From assembly GCF_027409185.1 (NCBI RefSeq), contig NC_084474.1:26689382-26753381 (forward strand): DNA of 64,000 nt, given 5' to 3'. Within the stretch, counting starts at the first letter, position 1. Each line of letters opens with the position of its first letter. The notes below the pieces were generated by a model. The model searched no databases and was not told the DNA's origin. It saw only the letters and a program-made list of their open reading frames with translations. This document shows, piece by piece, positions 49,298-61,077 of this stretch. The translations under genes were made by a program, and so were the position numbers. Source of the stretch: Cynocephalus volans (Eukaryota; Chordata; Mammalia; Dermoptera; Cynocephalidae).

Positions 49298-51632
49298 CTA
49301 AAGTGCAGAGAGAAAGAAAAACAGATTTAGCGCATTTTGGTAAGAGAAACAGTTGTAAATTAGCAAGTTACTGGTTGGCTCTAAAACCAGGGAAGGGGAG
49401 TGATTTTCCTTTGTTTCTTGGGTTTTTTTTAAAGATAAGTCACATCTTGTTACAATATATTTACCATAAAAATGTTCTCAAAATGGCGAATACTTAAAAC
49501 CTTCTGGTTTGCAACTCAGAATGTGTTATTGATTTTTAGGATCATAAATAAGTCCATTGCTTATACACATATATCTAATCATCACGTGGCACTCTTTAAA
49601 TACATACAATTTTACTTGTCACTTATACTTCAATAAAGCTGACAAAGGTGTTTATTGTTAAAAATGCCATTAGAGAATCCTTTTAAACTAAAAAATTAGG
49701 TTTTCTTGTTAAATACTCAAGAGGCTATACCGCTAGAACTCTATCAACCACCAAAATTCAGTACACTTAGTTCTTGTGGGTTGGGTTCCTTCCAGTCCTT
49801 GGATGCAGAAAGAGCATGAAAAAGAGTTGTCTCCTTTAAGTCAGACACCACATCAAATGGCAACTTTATAAAGGCACATGAGGTATGGAAATAATTATGG
49901 CATAAAACTTATCTTTGAAGCTTATAAAACATCCGGGATGAGGAGTAGCTTCTTGTGTGGGCTGTGACATAGACACATTTCTTCAATCCCATAAGTCACG
50001 TGATGACTTCTTTCATCACATGCTGCTCACTTTGCCAAAATGTGCCCCCACCCTCAACACATTCACCTGGCAAACATCTATCTACCCTGACTCACTCGGA
50101 TGCCACTCTATTCTCATTTCATTTTATTAACTATCACAAAGTATTTAAACTGTTTGCAAATCTGTCACCCTATAAGCTCCTTGATGGCACGGCCATGCTT
50201 TTTGGGGAAATAGAAATTGGCTTATTGGCCTAACTATACTTTTTCCACAATCAATAGAACTTAAGTTTGAATTAAATAATAAATGCCTGAAACATCCTCC
50301 CTTCCACTTATGCCTGATGCTGCAGCACCCATTTGTTGACTTACCTTCATAAACTTCCACACCCACATCAAACAACCTCAACTCCACAGCATCAGAGAGG
50401 GACACGGCAAAAAGGAGGAATTTTTTTCTTTTCCTATTCAACCACTCCTTTGTTTTAAAAAAAAAAAAAAAAAGCCTTTTCTTCTTTGAAAATAACACTT
50501 TTTTGTTTGCAGTGAGTATAAGACAAACTTCTTAACTATATCTAAGTATGTCAGAATTTCCTTTAACCAGCATGCATTTAAAATGGTATCTTCAAAGTCT
50601 GTTGGTACCAAAATATAAGCCACCTGCTAAACAGAACTAGAAGCATTTTCCTTCTGGGGCTTATTGGAAAGTGCTCATTCTTGGACTGGGCCGTCAACCA
50701 CAGCATATGACAAACTGAGAATTCCAGGGAGGGTTAATGCTTCAAAGGGTCAGACGACATCATTTTTAAATGTTTTACCCTTCAAAACTGAAATAGGAAA
50801 TCTGAATCAAAACCAAAATTTTTGGTCCTGTGGACAATGATACTGATTACTGAGGGAAAAATAATAGCTGAAGAAAATCGAAAGAAAAAATAAACTTGAT
50901 GATGAGATAGTCAATTAAAAATATATTGAAATTGATCAATGAAAGGGGTACTTCGTAGGGTTATTTCCTATTCATTGTCCCAAAACTCCACAGGGTGATG
51001 CAGTGTTTGTAAAGATATGCACAACATTCTTCATGCATATGAACTCTGTGGTTTATCACACTGACACGGCATTAATGAGCTTCTCTTGTTAAGAAAAACC
51101 TTACATCATGTTCCCTATATGTCATTGTTGGGGACCTTTCTTTTTTCTTTTAAGAATTTTTTTTTTCTTTTTCTCAGAAAACTTGATAGGTATGCTCTTT
51201 GCTCAGTCCAATAAAATTACTATAAAGAAGTGAGGAATGAGAAATTTCACAAATAAAATGAGCACCAATTTCTATCGCTTTTATGTTGAAAAGGCACAAA
51301 GGGACCAAAACGCCAGGATAACAAACCCATTACAAATTGCTTGATTTAATATTTCTTACTGTACAAAACTCTCGGGGAATTTTACCCAACTTTATGTCCA
51401 TAGTGAAAAAGAAACTAACCTAAGTTAGTTTTGTTTTGTTTCATCAAATGACAGAACTTGTCAGCTTTTAGTACAAATCAGAAAATAAGGAAGTAGTGCC
51501 CTCACCACTAACCTGTAAAATCCTAGCTACTACTAATAACAAATGACTTGACTTGCCATTTTTAAAGAACAGTGAGAGTTTGCCATCTACAAAGAGGAAC
51601 TAAGAGGCACACCTGGAAAGTCAGGAACATAC
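49298..51632 (-). other. SLCO5A1: SLCO5A1 intron
   Basis: AT-rich intron between the last two coding exons. It contains an A-run at 50457-50473. No gene or clear repeat recognised. Confidence 0.65.
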
Positions 51633-51697
51633 CAAGTGTTCGCAACAAAACAAACTGCATTCCCAGTGCGAAAGGTCTTTCCTCGTCTTCTACGGAC
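51633..51697 (-). CDS. SLCO5A1: SLCO5A1 65-nt exon
   Basis: Minus-strand exon encoding SVEDEERPFALGMQFVLLRT plus L. It is flanked by an acceptor ending CACTGTAG and a donor GTATGT. The ERPFALGMQF motif is the conserved loop-to-helix signature of OATPs before the last helices. Both splice phases match its neighbours. Confidence 0.93.
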
Positions 51698-53780
51698 CTA
51701 CAGTGAAGGGAAAGAAAGAAATACCTTTAAATAGAGGCCCCAAGAAAATGAATGTCAAATCTAATCTGATTCGTGCAGAGCCGGGGACTAAGGAGATGCT
51801 GTGCCAAAATATTTAATTTGCTAGAATTTACTAACAATAACCAGGCAAGATTGCTGATGGCTCAATCACTGAATCAATGTCTCACTGTAGACATCAAAGA
51901 AACTGATCTAATTGTCTGTGTAAATACTGGGGGAGGGTCCAAGGCTCTTGACTGAAGAGGCAGAAGTGGCTCTAACTGAGCTTCCAAAATCAGTTCTACT
52001 AAAAAAAAAAAAAAAGTATAGAACTTTACCCTAAACATTGCATTCTTTTTTCTGTTTGCCTGCACTTTCCGGAATGGTAGATGTGTACAATAAAAATTAC
52101 TCCAATAATTCCTCCAGGATAGGAAAAATAGTAAAAAAACAAAAACAAAAATATAGTTGAAAAATGTACACAGAACAAGTCAATATCAGAGAAAGAATAA
52201 GCCCCTCCCCCATCTCTTTTTTTTTCTTCTTTTCCTTAAAACGTAAGCTCCAAATAATTTCCATGTGGCAGGAAGATTGGAGCTTATTGATTTTCTGATT
52301 AGCAAAAATTAAAGGACTCCTTTTCTGTAATTTTGGGTTAGAAGCCAAAGGGTGATTTGCCATGTGTGATCACTATAAAAAGGGTAGCTCTTCCATGGGT
52401 TATTCAACAAATCTTGTAGAATTAAAGTACAAAGAATTAGATTTTAAGTGAGTAAATTTCCTAATGATTCATATTTTTGGATATAATGAAGTACCTTATC
52501 CTTTCTATCCCATTCACATAGGGTTGTAGGTATATGAGAGGTCTTCAAAAAGATCATGGAAGGATTCATATTCTAATGCAATTTTTCTATGAACTATTGG
52601 AAGTACCCTGGTATAATGGAAAATTTCCTGGGACCAATGCCCATGTCATCTTTTCCCCAGCTTCTTTATTTTGCACAGCAATTTGCCCAGTGCTGGACAC
52701 ATGGTCTTTACTCCATAAATATCAGCTGAGGGAGGAATTCAGTGAATAAACCGGTAGGCCTTCCGTGCACTGTCACCTTATTGTTAAAGAACAGCTTTGC
52801 GGGGAAACGAAGATCTAACTCAGCATTCCATAGGAAAGAAGCCAGAACACGCACCGTGCAGCCCAGACGCCCTCGCTATGATGTCTCTGCAGGGGCTTCC
52901 TGCAGGCGCCCAGTATCGTGCGGTTCTGAGGAGCCAGAGGAAGAATAAGGACCAACCCCCTCCCTCATGCCCTCAATGCACTGCCCGCCCCCCGTCCCCC
53001 TAAAGTCACCCTGGGAGTGCTCTTCTCATGTCACTGCACTGTCCTATTCCTTCCTTTGCCCACCGCAGTCCTTAGTGCAGGGCCCAAAACACTCACTTGA
53101 ATGTGCCAGTGTCAACATTTTTAATAGGACAAAAGTAGCTTCCATGTCCTCTTATAAACAAAAAAACAAACTAGGATGCAGAATATGGCAAAGAAAGCCT
53201 GAACACTTGAAAAATCACATTTCCCAGTCTACACTTTCCTTGATTCCATTCCAAAATTTTATATGATAGTAAAATTAATGAACTCAGCATTCTGAACTGC
53301 AGGTCCAGCATGAATCGCCACTGATCCTGGGGGTATTATTAACTATCTACAAGGTACAAGGTCAGAGATAACAGCCTTTGCTGTATGCACGATTTAGCAA
53401 CTTCACCAAATTGCTTCCTTCCCTCCTCTGGGGTTCCGCTCCTCCTAGCTAACACAGTGATGGCTTTCAACTCCGGAAGTTGAAACTTGCAGGCCACAGA
53501 CTTCAGGAACCCAAGGCACACAAAAGAAGTTTCATTGGGCAATAGGAATAAAACCCAACTGAATAAAGAAAATTCTAGAGTATGCAGTGTTATACCCATT
53601 CTTTCCCTTCCAGACAGAAAAAAAACTCACTTATGTTCCCCAGGCAAATGTCTGAGCATCTTCCTAGGCAATCTAACTTTGCTTTGCTCTTTGTTTACTG
53701 CCTCAGTCCCTCCTCTCTGAATAGGTACTCTAGCAAATTTAAGTTCAGAACCCACCCTAGAAGTTGAGTGCTGTTCTCAC
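51698..53780 (-). other. SLCO5A1: SLCO5A1 intron
   Basis: About 2.1 kb intron with an A-run (52001-52015) and one mariner-like MITE at 52538-52610. Nothing else recognised. Confidence 0.6.
52538..52610. mobile_element. Mariner-like MITE, copy 3
   Basis: Left arm 'gaggtcttcaaaaagatcat' and 'ggaaggattcatattcta'; right arm 'tttttctatgaactattgga' and 'agtaccctg'. It is the same palindrome as the copy at 26800, with more mismatches between its arms. Confidence 0.7.
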
Positions 53781-54022
53781 CTGAGTGTTACTATGATGGC
53801 TGATGGCTGGGCACACGCTGTGATGAAGGTGACTATGAAAAGAAAAACTAAGAATGGGATGAGGGTATTACAGGTCCGTTTACACTTCCCAGACACAGCA
53901 TAGCCATTCTCGTTGAGATACGTTTTGACAATGACCACACGGAGCTGGCTGCGCTGGCCCACTGTGGGTGGGGTGATCACTTGTCGACTTTGGACACAGG
54001 TGCATTCTGTATAATTCCGTAC
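53781..54022 (-). CDS. SLCO5A1: SLCO5A1 exon: loop and transmembrane helix
   Basis: Minus-strand exon of 242 nt reading VRNYTECTCVQSRQVITPPT, an extracellular part, then ending in a membrane helix (LIPFLVFLFIVTFITACAQP) and SAIIVTLR. It is flanked by an acceptor ending TCACTTAG and a donor GTGAGA. The two cysteines (CTC) continue the cysteine-rich loop that begins in the Kazal exon. Confidence 0.95.
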
Positions 54023-55887
54023 CTAAGTGAGTGAAATAAAGTTCAGTTGTATGCCAACCAAAAGCAAAATGTGGCCTAGAAATATTGAGACCAATTTAAG
54101 TAAAAAATGCTCTAAAATAACTAGTATTTTTTAATACAAAATATTTCACTGAAACTTTCGTCCTCATTGATAGCAGTAAAGGCCCAAAGTGTGTCTAACA
54201 ATACCAAAATCTGCTAGTCAAGATTGTTTAAACCTAAACTTTCTAAGAAGCTTCCAACACTCGATTCTATAACATTCACATTCCGTATGCTCATAAACAG
54301 GCACCAAGCCTTATTTTTATTTGTGCTCATCAGAGAACCTAGCCAACCCTGAGCACGGAGTGGCCCTAAAGTAAATGTCTGTTAAATAAATGCAGAGAAT
54401 TCATAATGCAACCGTGATGGCTTCAGTACTAATAATAGTGAGCATCTCATTGGTGAGCAACCATTTCAAACACCTTGTTAGTCCCTTTAATTAGCAAGTG
54501 ACCTACACTCTATGAATGAATAACCTACTCTACGTTTGTAACTTGGGTCCAGTGACTGTGGCCCCCACCCACCCAGTGCTGCTCCTGGACTCTGACAAAA
54601 GACCAGCTGTCTGGAAACACTGAGGAGCCCGAATTCACTTGATCATTTTTTCCAGTAAATATGTATGAGCCCCTACTGACATGCCAGGTGGACTGAGGAT
54701 ACAGAAGAGCAAAAGAAATCATATCTTCTCTGTTAACTACCAATATTTCTTCTGAAAGCCAATACAAAAGTGAAACAATGTTGGTGGGTGCTACACGATG
54801 CCAAAATAAACCAACAAGTGTTAAATTAGTCAATTAATCTTCCTGCCTAGTATGTTGCTTTTTACCGAATGGACATCAGCTGAACTGGTTCTCATTGTGA
54901 TCTTTCAACCACTTAGAGCAGCCATAAGAACATGTACGAAAATAGAGCACTGTTTGGCCATCTGTGCTCAAAGGACTGCTGGCGTTTTTTAAAGAATGAG
55001 CATTGTACACTAGAGGACTTGCTGTCTCCCAAGGAAGGACTCAGCCACTGAGAAGAACAGAACTTACTGTCTCTTTCACCACAGTCACACACTAGAGCTC
55101 ACAACTCTGTATGGGGAACAAGCACCAAGAGTTCTCAATTTATCCCTATATTTTAGATTAAAACTCAGGAATTGAAAATGACATCCCCAAAACATTTGGT
55201 CAATGGCACTTCCCTTATCACCTGTATAGAACAAACAAATGCACTTTAGCCTTTTAATGAAGGCAACCCCCTGCAATCCGTTCTTACACAAAGAATCAAA
55301 GTAGGCTGCAAAAAGAACTGAGTAGAATATGAAAACCCTCTCCCACAGTATTACAGCCTATTTATAATTCACAGGGAAGGGAATTCTCAAAATAGCCTAT
55401 TCTTGAACTGACAGAAATATCTTTACTCTGAAAGTTTTTTAAAGAGTCTGAACTGATGATGTATGAAAAATGGCCATCGCCCATCTTCCCAGACTCCAGC
55501 CAGGGGAGGAGTTTCCCTGTTCTCTTCTGTCAGCACCAAACGTGGTCGTCCTGACCTTCATCTCCATCCCAAGGGCCCAGTCACCGGAATAAATGGAAGG
55601 CCTAGAGCTCAACCTTATCAAGTTTCACGGAGTTGGCACAGAACGTAAAGTAGAAGAGGGCTGATGTGGAATCAAATCACTACACCCAAATGTTCCAATC
55701 CTCCCTGGAAGAAAATGACAGCATTGCATAATTCTTTCCTCTAGGTTTGGTCAGAGGTATTTTGCAGGTTATTCGGAGCCTCTCGAAAGGGAGACTAGCG
55801 TCATTGTGATTGCATATGAATCCTATCCTGTCCTTGTCACAGGATGTGGTATTAATAACAGAAGAGGAACTTGTGAAATATACTCAC
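54023..55887 (-). other. SLCO5A1: SLCO5A1 intron
   Basis: Intron between the loop/helix exon and the Kazal exon. No gene or named repeat is recognised. A phrase at about 54480-54560 has a MIR-like flavour but is too weak. Confidence 0.6.
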
Positions 55888-56047
55888 CCCAGTGCTAAGA
55901 TTACCACTGTTAACACAGCCAGCCAGACAAGGGTTAAAGTATGTAATTCCATCCGATCCACAGACTGGCTCATACTCGTGTATTTTACACCCACAATTAA
56001 CATTGCAGCTTCCGGTCAGATTCCTATGGGGCATGGTTAGAGAAGGT
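55888..56047 (-). CDS. SLCO5A1: SLCO5A1 exon: Kazal-like extracellular loop
   Basis: Minus-strand exon of 160 nt. It reads PSLTMPHRNLTGSCNVNCGC, KIHEYEPVCGSDGITYFNPC and LAGCVNSGNLSTG. The C-x-C / PVCGSDGITYFNPC pattern is the Kazal-like domain in the large loop between helices 9 and 10 of OATPs. It has N-glycosylation sequons NLT and NLS. It is flanked by an acceptor ending CTCTCTTAG and a donor GTGAGT. Confidence 0.95.
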
Positions 56048-56740
56048 CTAAGAGAGAAAAGAAACATCATGAGCATCACTTACTGAAATAAAACTAAAAG
56101 GAAAGACCTTGAAATTTAGTAATTTGTCCATTTTAGATAAGATATTCCCATTAAATCAAAGCTATGATACCATGAAGTAGCCAGCCTTGATAATTATTTT
56201 TACAACTAAAAAACAAAACATGAAGAAAAATGTTTCTGCTCTCTGATACTACAGATTCAATACTTTCTATCAAATTATCTGTCCTGACTCAATTTTGTCC
56301 TCCATCCGGAGCCCTGGATCTAGTCTCAACATCTGGGCTCAGCAATTCTAACCCTAATATAACTACTCACTTACTGTAGGTGCTCGGTTCTATGTCTTAA
56401 CAAAACTGGGCCTCAATTTCTTGAACTATAAAATGCAGCATGTAAAATGGAGGAAATGCTTTTCAGTTCCAAATCAATAACATCATGTGAACATGTAAAC
56501 ATGGAATCTACCAATCACAGTTATCAATGTAGATTCCCTTAACAAAAACTTTGGTTGTTCTAGAATAAATTATCAACGAAAGACATGGGACTCTAGAAAG
56601 TCAAAAGGAAGTGATTTTTGAAGATGATTAAGGAATCACATCACAAGTTTGATGTGAACACCGGAAAAGAAAGATTAAGCAATTCTTCACTCAAGAATGC
56701 CCAGATGAGAATTCACAATCAAACATGCTGGGTTTTGTAT

Positions 56741-58249
56741 TTTCATGAGATCATGGTGTCTGATACAAAGAAATGATACAATATAAACAGCTCTAAGAAA
56801 ATCAATTCAGGAAACAAATATAAAGGGGAAAAAGGCAAGTAAGGAAAAAGGGCTGGGATGGGGAAGCGTCAAAAAGGGCAGTGCAAGAGCAGGGGCAGAC
56901 AGGTGCCTGGGGTACCCACAGAACAGTGAAAGGGGCTCTCACTCCCAATGACCTCTTTGCTTTTGTGACCACCATTTTTATCCATCACTGATGAAATACT
57001 GTTCCTAAAGCTATATGAGTTAGCAATACCAGATTCTTCATTCATCCATCCATCTATCCATTATCCATCCATTTGACAAATATTCTGGAATCTCTGTTAT
57101 GCACCAGGACTTGTCACACTTTAAGGACTATGCTATCACCACTCATCCAGTAGCATGGCCCATCTCAATCACATGTGTTAATCTATAATCATAAAGTGCC
57201 TTTCATCCAAAGCCTTTTCTCCTGTGGCCTCTTTCGCACTTTGACAATTGAGTCCTCAAATTTTAATGGGAGGAACCAATTCAAAGCAATATTAAAGTCT
57301 TACCAAAGAAGCTTCTAGCAACACAAAAGTCAGATAGATCTATTCCTCACTCCAAAGGAAAAAACTTATCTCAAGACTTTGATTATCTTTATGTTCACAA
57401 ATTCTTAGCATCATACCATTTTAAAGTTTGAATATACTTTAAAAGCTATAATTCTAGACCAGTGGTTTTCTACTGGGGCAATTTTGCCCCCCCGGGGGGG
57501 GGCATTTGGCAATGTCAGGAAACAGTTTGGGTTGTGATAACTGATGGGGTTGCTACTGGCATCTAGTGGGCAGAGACCAGGAATGCTTCTAAACATCCTA
57601 TGATGCACAGGACAGCCCCTCACCTCCCACAAGAAAGAATTATCTGGCCGAAATATCAAGAGTGCTGAGGATGCAAAACCCTGCTTTGGACCAACTACCA
57701 TATTCTGCAGATGATGAACTGGACAGCCAAAGAAGCCAGCTGACTCACTGAGGCCGATTAGTGCCATGCCAACGGCTCTCCTATGGAAAGTATCCAGTGT
57801 CCAAGAGGATTCTCCTCGCCAGCACTTCAAGAACTAAACTGCAAGCCATGACCAAATAAAAGGGCTTTTATATTTCCACATGCTTAGTCACTAAAAATGA
57901 CAGGCTTCAATGCCATACCAATGGTTATGATTGTTGCTATTTAAAAATCACATGGCATTTCCTATTAACAGCATGCTTTGCATTCATTTATGACAGCCAT
58001 AGATTCCAAACCCCTCTCCTTTATGAGCAGGTCCACTCAAGAGGAAGGAACTGAAAGAAAATATCAAGAGATGCTCAAAACAAACTGATTACAGGAAGGC
58101 AAAAAACTTTCCTGAGTTCAGGAAACAGAAGCACAGTCCCAGGAAAGCTTGGGGTACATTTGCTTTTCTCATGAGCATGTGGTGTCTCCTGTGAAGAAAT
58201 GATACAGTATGAAAAGCTCTAAGAAAATCAATGCAGGCCATATAAATAG
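56741..58249 (+). repeat. Pair of about 75-bp direct repeats
   Basis: Two similar segments, 56741-56814 and 58163-58236, share 'catgag', 'tggtgtct', 'gaagaaatgatacaatat/gtat' and 'agctctaagaaaatcaat...cagg'. They lie about 1.4 kb apart in the same orientation. I do not recognise them as a known repeat. Confidence 0.6.
57460..57683 (+). mobile_element. MER5A-type hAT MITE
   Basis: It starts 'cagtggttttctactggggc', continues 'catttggcaatgtcaggaaa', 'ggttgctactggcatctagtgg' and 'atgcacaggacagcccctcac', and ends 'aaaaccctg', in the full order of the MER5A consensus. It contains a C7/G10 run (57487-57504) that lengthens the consensus. Confidence 0.88.
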
Positions 58250-59080
58250 CAATGAAAGGAACTGGGCACTCATGAAAAAGTCATTAGCAGAAAGGTGATC
58301 ATGGCACAAAAAGGAAAGCCGCAGCCATGGTTAATCCTTTACACTGAGCTGAATAAACAAGAAATTATTTTTAACAATAATAATGTTTTATTTGTCATTC
58401 ACTCTCCAGAAAACAGACTGGATTCTAATAACAGTCAAGTGTTTAAACCTGAGTAACACTAAGCAATCTTTCATTAGTCTGAAGTGAACCCAGAATGGGG
58501 GCATAAAACTCACAAGGGCTACCACTGCATGCTGCACTGATTCTTCTGCAAAGGGACTGTGCAGCATCTTTCCAACAAACAAAAGCATTTCTGATAAGAC
58601 AGCCTTCCAAATAAGAGGATCACATTAACTCCCGAATCAATGTAAGTGTTCAAGGGAGGCACAGGCACTCACTAGCAAACACTTTATAACCACATGGCCC
58701 AAGCTGCAAGCCTGAGAGTCCTATACAATATCTTACTATTAAAAGCATGGAATTATAGAGCTAAAAAATGGAGGAAGTCACTGAGATTAGTTACTAAACT
58801 TGATAATTTTAAATAATAGGAAACTAAGAGAGAGATAATGGCAAGTCCCGCAATCATTGAAGCCTCAAGAAAACCAGCTCTGAGGAGACAACAAAAAAGG
58901 GAACAAGAATAAATAAAAGCCTTGTTGCCCAATCTTTAGTAAATTGGTCACTTAAATCTTTATTTAATGTCCATTTAAAGTAATATGTAACAACTAAAGA
59001 GATGTAACATAAGTAAAAAAAAAAAAGAAGACTTTGCCATAGGGCCATTACAGCTGGGTAGGCAGGAGCACAGTCGCCCT

Positions 59081-59140
59081 CAACACACACACACACACAC
59101 ACACACGCACGCACACACACACGCACGCACACGCACACAC
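59081..59140. repeat. (CA)n microsatellite with CG interruptions
   Basis: About 60 bp of alternating CA with CGCA interruptions. The cysteine/valine-rich frame at 58854-59138 is just this repeat. Confidence 0.95.
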
Positions 59141-59564
59141 CTCAAGGCCTACAGAACACTTGAACTTCCCCATCTAACATACTTCTACTGGTCTCTATAA
59201 ATCAAAGAGAGTTCCCCCAATCTTTCTGCCTCCTAAGCTTCTCCCTATTAAAAGATATGACATGTAGAAATCCATGCATACTATATTCAAGTCACATGGA
59301 TTAAAAGAATATGATTCACATAGCAAAAACCTCTTTGGCAAAATATACTAATCAACTGGAAAAACTGGTATCTTTCTCATAATTTCTCGATCTTTATTAA
59401 TTTATCTCAGTCTTCAAGAAGACTTAAATTAGGATGTTTCTTTTCAACTTCACTTAAATTCTTGGCTTCATACTAAAATCCTTCCTTGTCTATATAGAGC
59501 TATGCAACCTCAGGTTTATAATTATTATTATCATCATCATAATCATCATTATCATTTAAAACCA

Positions 59565-59770
59565 ACACTAGCTGAGCCCTATTTTTACTCCATGAATTGA
59601 GCACTGAAATCTCTACATAAGTTACCTCATTCACTCCTCATTAAGAATTATAATTATTGCTGCTGTGCCTCCGTCCTTCAGATGAGGAAACTGAATATTT
59701 GAGAGGACAAGTACTGCCAAAGGTCACACAGTCAGTAAGAGTCAGAAATGAATTTAAACCCAGTTTTATG
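59565..59770 (-). repeat. MIR SINE, antisense
   Basis: Antisense MIR: 'cagatgaggaaactgaatat', 'ccaaaggtcacacagtcagt', and 'aatgaatttaaacccag', with an upstream tail 'agttacctcattcactcctca'. Confidence 0.8.
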
Positions 59771-59942
59771 TCTCCATTTTGTGCACCCTTAAACCCATAC
59801 ACTAGAGCAGGGTGGTTTTGTATAACTACACACAGTTTTGCTTACGCTAGCATGAGTCTTCTGGGTAGCTCATCCTGCTTCCTTCTTCCTGGAAAAAGCT
59901 CTGATGCAGCTTTTCTAGCACTCAGCTTTCAGTATTCCTGAG

Positions 59943-60078
59943 CATTAGAGCCAGAAAGAGCTGGGTTCAATTCCATATCCCCAATACCCAAGTGCTGTGA
60001 ACTTCAGAGTTCACATTTGTTAAACAGAGATGATGATGTCTATATCACATGGTTGTTGAGGAAATAAGAGAAGTAAAT
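59943..60078 (+). repeat. MIR SINE fragment
   Basis: Shows 'gagctgggttcaattccata', 'tttgttaaacagagatgatgatg' and 'catggttgttgaggaaataagag'. A second partial MIR lies near 60370-60460 ('ggatctagtttctggcctac', 'tatatgaccctggtcaaatc'). Confidence 0.7.
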
Positions 60079-60083
60079 ACACA

Positions 60084-60162
60084 AGGTACTTCAAAAAGTT
60101 TATGGAAAAATTTATACTGTATTTTAATTCTATTTTTTCATGGACTTTCTGAAGTACCCTAA
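60084..60162. mobile_element. Mariner-like MITE, copy 4
   Basis: Left arm 'ggtacttcaaaaagtttatg' and 'gaaaaatttatact'; right arm 'tattttttcatggactttct' and 'gaagtacccta'. Nearly complete palindrome flanked by A/T-rich sequence. Confidence 0.75.
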
Positions 60163-60843
60163 TATGTCCAGTGTCTAGCACTATGTCGAGGACATGACAG
60201 GCACTAAGATGTTGGTGTGCTCTCTTTATCTACACATGGCAGAAGCATTAATGAATAACAGTAACACAATCACAAATGTGAAGAGTGCAAAACACCTCCA
60301 TGATGTTTCTTTTTTTTTTTTCAAAAATAAGTCATTTTCTAATTTTCTCCCATAGAGAACGATGGCAAAAGAACTAGATTAGGATCTAGTTTCTGGCCTA
60401 CAACTTAGTAGCTATATGACCCTGGTCAAATCTTTTAGTCTATAATACCCCTCTTGCCTACATGAGCAGAGAGAAGGACAAAAGTGAAGAGAGTATATGA
60501 TAATATATGTGTTAGTATAGGTTTACTAAAGGATTATATTCATCAAAGTTGTGATTATTGTGTCCAACTGTTATTTTTATTGTTAAAGCTTCCTTCAGCT
60601 TTGCAGCCAACAATTTCAAACCAGGTATAAGTTGAAACTTACCTAAAATAACCTACATCTTATACAAACTATCTCTTTAAATACAAAATCATTTATAATA
60701 AAATTATGTGTTCCTTATATGGTATTTCAAAATACTTTTATTCATCATTAAAGTAACACATATTTATTGCAGAAAACTTGGAAAAATACAAAAGGACTAA
60801 AAACTTAAACTCATGCATAATGCTGTCACCCAGGGATATCCAC

Positions 60844-60965
60844 TATTATGCTTTTTTTTTTTTTTTTTTGCCACAGAAAACATTGCTTTATTAAGAGCAT
60901 ATGCCAACACACAAGGAGTGCAAAGGGGCTCCTTAAGACACAGGCCCTGGTGGTATTATGCTTTT
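60844..60965 (-). pseudogene. 5'-truncated retrocopy of an unidentified mRNA
   Basis: A T-run of about 18 (minus-strand polyA) is followed by about 85 bp. On the minus strand this contains 'cctttgcactccttgtgtg' and 'ttggcatatgctcttaataa', with an AATAAA signal just before the tail. It is flanked by the exact duplication TATTATGCTTTT at 60844-60855 and 60954-60965. The parent gene is not recognised. Confidence 0.75.
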
Positions 60966-61077
60966 AGGATAGGTATTTCCTTCTGATTTTTTTTTTCAAT
61001 GTGCATATAGATTAGTACTAATAACATATTCTTATCAAGATTGTATATAAAATTTTAAGTTCCATTTTATTTCCTGC

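Noticed and set aside
57411..57830. 139-aa minus-strand frame
   Set aside because: Mostly an antisense MER5A transposon.
58854..59138. Cysteine/valine-rich 94-aa minus-strand frame
   Set aside because: The Cys-Val run is the translation of a CA/TG microsatellite.
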